From: Thermosaccharophagus gerlachensis
Lineage (GTDB): Bacteria; Armatimonadota; Fervidibacteria; Fervidibacterales; Thermosaccharophagaceae
DNA: 10,705 bases
Assembly: GCA_041538025.1 (NCBI GenBank)
Contig: JBGOEV010000059.1
Location: 1-10,705, forward strand
Reading direction: 5' to 3'
The translations under genes were made by a program, and so were the position numbers. Under the pieces are notes generated by a model. The model searched no databases and had not been told where the DNA came from. It worked only from the letters and a program-made list of their open reading frames with translations. Shown here in pieces: positions 7,367 to 10,705 of the stretch. Numbering within the stretch: the first letter of the stretch is position 1; every line of letters starts with the position of its first letter.

Positions 7367-8068
7367 TCACCTTCCTGAGGCTGCTCTTATCTGCTGATCA
7401 AGCCAAGGTATGAGACAAGGATCAAGCCTCTCAACGATGAAGTCAGCTTCAGAGAGCATCTCCTTCGGATAAGTGTTGGTGACAGCAAGACACCACATGC
7501 GTGCAGACTTCGCTGCTTTAACACCGTGAATTGAATCTTCAATCACAAGGCAGTTAGCTGGCATGAGTGGTGGATTCAAGCACAGCAAATCATTTAGTAA
7601 CTCCATCGCTTTAATGAATGGCTCAGGGTTAGGTTTGCCACACTTAACATCCTCTGATGAGACCACAACGCGAAAGCAATTTGCTATGTTGAGAGAATTG
7701 AGCACCATCATGATTTCGTTTCTTGCAGCGCCAGAGGCAACGGCAAGATAGTAGCGCCTTGATGCCTCAAGAACAAAATCAATCACGCCAGGGTAGGTAG
7801 CGATGTTCAAAGTTGATGAGCGTTCGGAGAGCAGCTTTCGTTTATCGCTAACAAGTTCACTGATGAGCTGCTCATCAAAGCCATATCCAACATCACTAAG
7901 GAAAACGCGAAAGCATGTTGGGTCATCATAAGCTAAGTAGCGTCTCATATATTCATCCCAGCTCATCTGCAAACCAAGCTTTGACAGCACTTCGTTGAAA
8001 GCTCGCCAGTGCATTCTTTCGGTGTCGGCTAAAACACCATCGCAATCAAATAGTATTGCCCTAAGCAT
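7367..8068 (-). CDS. HAD-superfamily hydrolase, beta-phosphoglucomutase-like
   Basis: The 233-residue protein shows all four HAD motifs: I-L-F-D-C-D-G-V-L-A-D (nucleophile Asp8, acid/base Asp10), V-A-S-G-A-A (Ser112), G-K-P-N-P-E-P-F (Lys145) and V-I-E-D-S-I-H-G (Glu177, Asp178). A helical cap lies between residues 15 and 90. This arrangement fits subfamily IA phosphatases and beta-phosphoglucomutases that act on sugar phosphates. The open frame extends to 8242, but the extra 58 residues are not HAD-like. ATG 8068 starts exactly at the conserved N-terminus and has GGAGGTG five bases upstream. It lies seven bases before the PfkB-type kinase, so the pair probably acts on the same phosphorylated sugar. 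A specific mutase or phosphatase role cannot be decided from the sequence. Confidence 0.9.
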   Translation of the reverse strand: MLRAILFDCDGVLADTERMHWRAFNEVLSKLGLQMSWDEYMRRYLAYDDPTCFRVFLSDVGYGFDEQLISELVSDKRKLLSERSSTLNIATYPGVIDFVLEASRRYYLAVASGAARNEIMMVLNSLNIANCFRVVVSSEDVKCGKPNPEPFIKAMELLNDLLCLNPPLMPANCLVIEDSIHGVKAAKSARMWCLAVTNTYPKEMLSEADFIVERLDPCLIPWLDQQIRAASGR

Positions 8069-8073
8069 ACCAA

Positions 8074-8080
8074 CACCTCC
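8074..8080 (-). promoter_or_regulatory. Ribosome binding site that sets the HAD start
   Basis: The minus strand reads GGAGGTG five bases before ATG 8068. This supports the 233-residue protein over the 291-residue open frame, whose extension would overlap the end of the upstream gene. Confidence 0.85.
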
Positions 8081-8120
8081 AAGCTGACCACTGCGCTCTG
8101 GTGCACAACTAAAGCTTGCA

Positions 8121-8957
8121 TCATTTTGCGATATGTGAAAGTTCGTTAGGGAGGTTGAAAAGAGAGACAACCTCATCTGGGTTGCGAGTTTGAAAGCGCT
8201 CACCAAGTGGGCGTGCGATTGCGTAAAATGTTTCAACATCAACTATCCTTGCTCTCCCAACAACATGTATCCTACTCTCGCCAGTCTTCGTGTCATATAC
8301 TCGTCGGCATATAGCAACCTCCATGCCTTTCTTCCAACCAGCCCTCTTACCACCCATGATGTGTATGAGACCGTTTTGCAACTGCAGTTGAACATTTGAG
8401 CGAACAGGCTTACTACGCAACATGCCCGAGAGCGCTTCACGGAACGCCTCCTGCAACACCTGTGGTGGCTCAAATGATGAGAGGAAAAAGTCTACATCAC
8501 CAACATCGCATTTGAATACGCTACCGTGTGTGAATAGGCATTTTTCTGAATCAAACCAGCGTGCGCAGACGATGAGTTTCCCTTTTGACTGGCGTGCCTT
8601 CTGCAATGAGCAAACCATCTCAATGCATGCTTTCACTTTCAAACGCCTTGAAAGCTCATACAGTTGTTCTTCGGAGGAAGGTGCTGGAATACCCATAAGC
8701 GATAGCTCTTGTTCAACTTGCTCGTATGAGACAAGCGAGAAGCCAAATGAGACAACCACTTCGCTTGCAAGCTTTATAAGCTTCTCTTTCCAAGGAGAGG
8801 CGTCAAAATCAAATTTGAACGGGGTGATAATGACATCACCATAACTGCTTGAAGGCTCAAAAGGCAAGCCATGCGTGAGAGAGGGCACAAGGAGGAAGTG
8901 AAATAGCAATGACAATTTGAAGCATATATACCAGCGTTTTTGAGGTTGCCTGATCAT
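8121..8957 (-). CDS. Exported protein of unknown function, TolB/CsgG- and FlgT-like features
   Basis: No family is recognised with certainty. The 278-residue product begins with a signal-peptide-like segment: basic start (R-Q-P-Q-K-R), hydrophobic core at about 11-27, and possible cleavage after T-H-G near residue 30, with no lipobox. Residues 41-150 read like the alpha/beta fold of TolB/CsgG-type N-terminal domains: a strand DVIITPF, a helix, S-F-G-F-S-L-V-S, then R-R-L-K-V-K-A-C and a strand with D-S-E-K. Residues 186-250 look like an all-beta module (Q-N-G-L-I-H-I, A-G-W-K-K-G-M-E-V-A, G-R-A-R-I-V-D-V) reminiscent of FlgT C-terminal domains. ATG 8957 has only a weak upstream match, GTGGTG, seven bases away. 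It heads the minus-strand run, 52 bases before the HAD gene. The role is unknown; an envelope or secretion-associated protein is the best inference. Confidence 0.75.
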   Translation of the reverse strand: MIRQPQKRWYICFKLSLLFHFLLVPSLTHGLPFEPSSSYGDVIITPFKFDFDASPWKEKLIKLASEVVVSFGFSLVSYEQVEQELSLMGIPAPSSEEQLYELSRRLKVKACIEMVCSLQKARQSKGKLIVCARWFDSEKCLFTHGSVFKCDVGDVDFFLSSFEPPQVLQEAFREALSGMLRSKPVRSNVQLQLQNGLIHIMGGKRAGWKKGMEVAICRRVYDTKTGESRIHVVGRARIVDVETFYAIARPLGERFQTRNPDEVVSLFNLPNELSHIAK

Positions 8958-8976
8958 GCCTTATCACCACTACCAA

Positions 8977-8982
8977 ATTGTA
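8977..8982 (-). promoter_or_regulatory. Possible -10 element for the minus-strand gene run
   Basis: On the minus strand the hexamer TACAAT (five of six to TATAAT) lies about 20 bases before ATG 8957 in the divergent region. The hexamer 17 bases further upstream, TCGGTA, matches only three of six -35 positions. The resulting leader would be short but would still include the weak Shine-Dalgarno. This is a candidate only. Confidence 0.28.
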
Positions 8983-9072
8983 GCACTGCGCTTAAACGAT
9001 ACCGATGGGCGATTGAGAAGTTTGTGGGAAGAGCAACGCAAATGCGCAAGGTCAGAGTTTGAACAAACGCTG

Positions 9073-9079
9073 AAAGGAG
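9073..9079 (+). promoter_or_regulatory. Ribosome binding site that sets the small membrane protein start
   Basis: The bases AAAGGAG end seven bases before ATG 9087 and only one before the in-frame TTG 9081. The ATG is therefore the start. The site also argues that this plus-strand frame is real rather than the overlapping minus-strand frame. Confidence 0.8.
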
Positions 9080-9086
9080 ATTGAAG

Positions 9087-9398
9087 ATGACGGATATAGT
9101 GATTGCGATACTGATGAGCATTGCCTGCATAAACATTTTTGTTTTCATCATGTTGAGAGCTTCATGCAATGACATGACGGTTTTCCGTGCCCGTGTGCTT
9201 CAATGGGTTGTGCTCCAACTACTCCTTTTAGCTTCGCTTTTATTTGGATGGCTTGGATGGCATCTTACTTTGCGGTTGGCTGGCGAAACAGGCGTTGATT
9301 TGTCTTTGCGCATCCTGCTCGCTTTGATCACTATGATACCAGCAGGTGTAGTCATAATCTGTATGCGAAAATGGGTTGGAAGCATTAGGCGTAAGTGA
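9087..9398 (+). CDS. Small three-span membrane protein of unknown function
   Basis: The 103-residue product has three apparent membrane segments, at roughly 3-24, 38-60 and 72-93, joined by short loops (R-A-S-C-N-D-M-T-V-F-R-A-R and R-L-A-G-E-T-G-V-D), and ends in a basic tail (M-R-K-W-V-G-S-I-R-R-K). The positively charged first loop and tail suggest an outside N-terminus and inside C-terminus. No family is recognised. The gene has a good ribosome binding site and lies 42 bases before the beta-helix gene on the same strand, so the two are probably co-transcribed. It may be an accessory of the secreted protein or unrelated; nothing in the sequence decides this. The region upstream shows no convincing sigma-70 promoter on this strand. 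Confidence 0.72.
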   Translation: MTDIVIAILMSIACINIFVFIMLRASCNDMTVFRARVLQWVVLQLLLLASLLFGWLGWHLTLRLAGETGVDLSLRILLALITMIPAGVVIICMRKWVGSIRRK

Positions 9399-9440
9399 GT
9401 TAGATGTTAACAACGCCAATGCTCACAGGAGGTGTGTAGG

Positions 9441-10705
9441 ATGAGTTGGAGGACACTCTTAACCATAGCGGGGGTGGTAGCTGTGCTGTTGAGTATGAAA
9501 GATGTGAAATGTGGTAACATCGCAAAAAGCGTCGTGCTTTATGTCTCACCGATTGGAAACGATTCATGGAGTGGCAGGTTACCATCGCCAAACAAGAAAA
9601 AGACCGACGGACCTTTCGCGACACTGCAAAGGGCATTGAACGAAGTCGCCAAACTGAAGGCTCAATCTGGAGGGGTGCTCAGCCAACCAGTGACGATTAT
9701 GTTGCGTGGCGGTATTTACTTCTTGGGTGAACCGGTGACGATAACGCCAGAGCACTCTGGTAATGAAAAGAATATGCTCCTCATATGCGCATACAAGGAT
9801 GAGAAGCCAATTTTGAGTGGCGGGCGAAAAATACTCGGCTGGCGCAAACTCTCGTCAAGCGAACTGCCAAGCACACTTAAAGCGGTAACGCAAAAAGGGC
9901 TTGATGTGTGGGCTGCTCAAATAAACGAAGTGAAAGAAGGCAAATGGTTCTTCCGCCAACTTTGGGTCAACGGCAAAAGAGCAATACGGGCACGCCATCC
10001 AAACAAAGGCTACTTGCAAGTCGCTGAAGTTTTGGATGTGACAAAGGAAACACCTTGGCACCAAGGGCAATGGCGCTTCAAATTCGCAAACGGCGATTTG
10101 AAAGCGTGGGACACAATCACTGACGCTGAAATTGTGGTCATGAACAGGTGGGTTGAATCAAGGCTGCCCATCGTGGAATTCAACGAAAAAGAGAACTTCG
10201 TTCGCTTTGGCAAGCGCAGTGTCTTTCGGCTTGATAAAGGCGACCCTTACTACCTTGAGCACTGCCTTGAGGTTCTGGATGCGCCGGGCGAATGGTTTTT
10301 GGACAAACGAACTGGAACGCTCTACTACATGCCGAGAGAAGGTGAAGACACGAAAACGGCTGAAGTTATCGCTCCCGTCTTGACTCAAGTTGTCCGCATG
10401 GTCGGTGAGCCGAAAGCAGGTCAGTGGGTTGAGCACATCGTCTGGAAAGGCATAACTTTCTCGCACGCTGAGTGGTATTTCCCTGAAGCCAGCAGGCGTG
10501 GGCGTGATGTGGGTGGATTCGCACAAGCAGCGGTGGAAGTGCCAGGTGCCGTTTACGGTGAAGGTGTCAGGCGATGCACTTTTGAAAACTGCACCATTGA
10601 ACATGTCGGAACTTACGGGCTTGAACTTGCACGAGGCTGTCACGAAAACCGAATTGTCGGCTGCACTTTGAGAGACTTAGGTGGTGGCGGCATCAAAATC
10701 GGCGA
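9441..10705 (+). CDS. Secreted right-handed beta-helix protein, GH141-like (partial)
   Basis: The frame is open from ATG 9441 to the right edge, showing 421 residues; the C-terminus is missing. AGGAGGTG at 9427-9434 lies six bases upstream. The N-terminus looks like a signal peptide (W-R then a hydrophobic core at about 5-18). It continues with Y-V-S-P-I-G-N-D-S-W-S-G (34-45), T-D-G-P-F-A-T-L (55-62), V-T-I-M-L-R-G-G-I-Y (84-93), P-I-L-S-G-G-R-K-I-L-G-W (123-134) and R-Q-L-W-V-N-G-K-R-A-I-R-A-R-H-P-N (172-188). These are hallmarks of the GH141/beta-helix group; characterised members act on fucosylated pectin or xylan. Helix coils (F-E-N-C-T-I-E-H-V-G, R-I-V-G-C-T-L-R-D-L-G) begin near 380. 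Catalytic residues probably lie beyond the window, so enzyme activity and substrate are unproven. The likely site of action is outside the cytoplasm. Confidence 0.88.
   Translation, partial: MSWRTLLTIAGVVAVLLSMKDVKCGNIAKSVVLYVSPIGNDSWSGRLPSPNKKKTDGPFATLQRALNEVAKLKAQSGGVLSQPVTIMLRGGIYFLGEPVTITPEHSGNEKNMLLICAYKDEKPILSGGRKILGWRKLSSSELPSTLKAVTQKGLDVWAAQINEVKEGKWFFRQLWVNGKRAIRARHPNKGYLQVAEVLDVTKETPWHQGQWRFKFANGDLKAWDTITDAEIVVMNRWVESRLPIVEFNEKENFVRFGKRSVFRLDKGDPYYLEHCLEVLDAPGEWFLDKRTGTLYYMPREGEDTKTAEVIAPVLTQVVRMVGEPKAGQWVEHIVWKGITFSHAEWYFPEASRRGRDVGGFAQAAVEVPGAVYGEGVRRCTFENCTIEHVGTYGLELARGCHENRIVGCTLRDLGGGGIKIG

Noticed and set aside
7666..7911. Two copies of a 12-base word (TGCTTTCGCGTT on the minus strand) inside the HAD gene.
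   Set aside because: Both encode the residues C-F-R-V in the same frame; coincidence of codon use explains it without a repeat element.
8080..8118. Inverted repeat CAAGCT/AGCTTG between the exported protein gene and the HAD gene, considered as a terminator.
   Set aside because: Arms are only six bases, the loop is long, and no T-run follows on the minus strand.
8069..8242. N-terminal extension of 58 residues on the HAD enzyme.
   Set aside because: It is not HAD-like, overlaps the upstream gene, and the ribosome binding site at 8074-8080 points to ATG 8068, exactly at the conserved first strand.
9057..9068. Short dyad GTTTG-AA-CAAAC upstream of the small membrane protein, considered as an operator.
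   Set aside because: Five-base arms are expected by chance, and no promoter could be placed next to it.
8954..9175. Minus-strand 73-codon frame whose TGA overlaps the ATG of the exported protein gene (ATGA), suggesting a coupled upstream gene.
   Set aside because: It is antisense to the start of the three-span protein, which has a strong ribosome binding site. The minus frame has no such site, and its hydrophobic stretch can arise as a mirror of the membrane-coding sequence.

Overview
The window looks like a chromosomal segment of a bacterium. Genes are closely packed, and most starts carry a strong Shine-Dalgarno element of the GGAGGTG type 5-8 bases upstream. The mix of genes (a URO-D-like protein, a multi-span protein resembling the DUF6785 family, a lone Memo-like AmrB and a large secreted beta-helix protein of GH141 type) recalls thermophilic Armatimonadota such as 'Ca. 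Fervidibacter'. That taxonomic guess is inference from remembered family distributions, not from a marker gene.

From about 8.96 kb down to base 1, nine genes lie head to tail on the minus strand, with gaps of 2 to about 130 bases. In transcription order they are: an exported protein of unknown function (8121-8957), a HAD phosphatase or phosphoglucomutase-like enzyme (7367-8068), a PfkB-type hexose or hexose-phosphate kinase (6397-7359), a 648-residue membrane protein resembling OPT/DUF6785 transporters (4419-6365), an M20 metallopeptidase or deacylase (3256-4362), AmrB/Memo (2390-3253), a ThaI-like restriction endonuclease (1673-2320), its beta-class amino-methyltransferase (675-1568) and a URO-D family protein that runs off the left edge (1-625). 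The membrane protein, kinase and HAD enzyme could form an uptake and phosphorylation unit. The restriction endonuclease and methyltransferase form a type II restriction-modification pair whose inferred target is CGCG.

A 129-base divergent region (8958-9086) separates this run from two plus-strand genes: a 103-residue three-span membrane protein (9087-9398) and a GH141-like right-handed beta-helix protein with a signal peptide (9441 to the right edge, incomplete). Several gene starts were moved inward from the longest open frame because a strong ribosome binding site points to an internal ATG.

No tRNA, rRNA, CRISPR array, transposase or convincing terminator was seen. No stretch longer than 300 bases lacks a gene. 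Hand counts on sampled lines put the middle block (about 2.4-9.4 kb) near 45% G+C, with both flanks above 50%. The most interesting points are the restriction-modification pair with apparent CGCG scarcity, the unknown exported protein heading a sugar-kinase/transporter cluster, and an isolated amrB translated in tandem with an M20 hydrolase.
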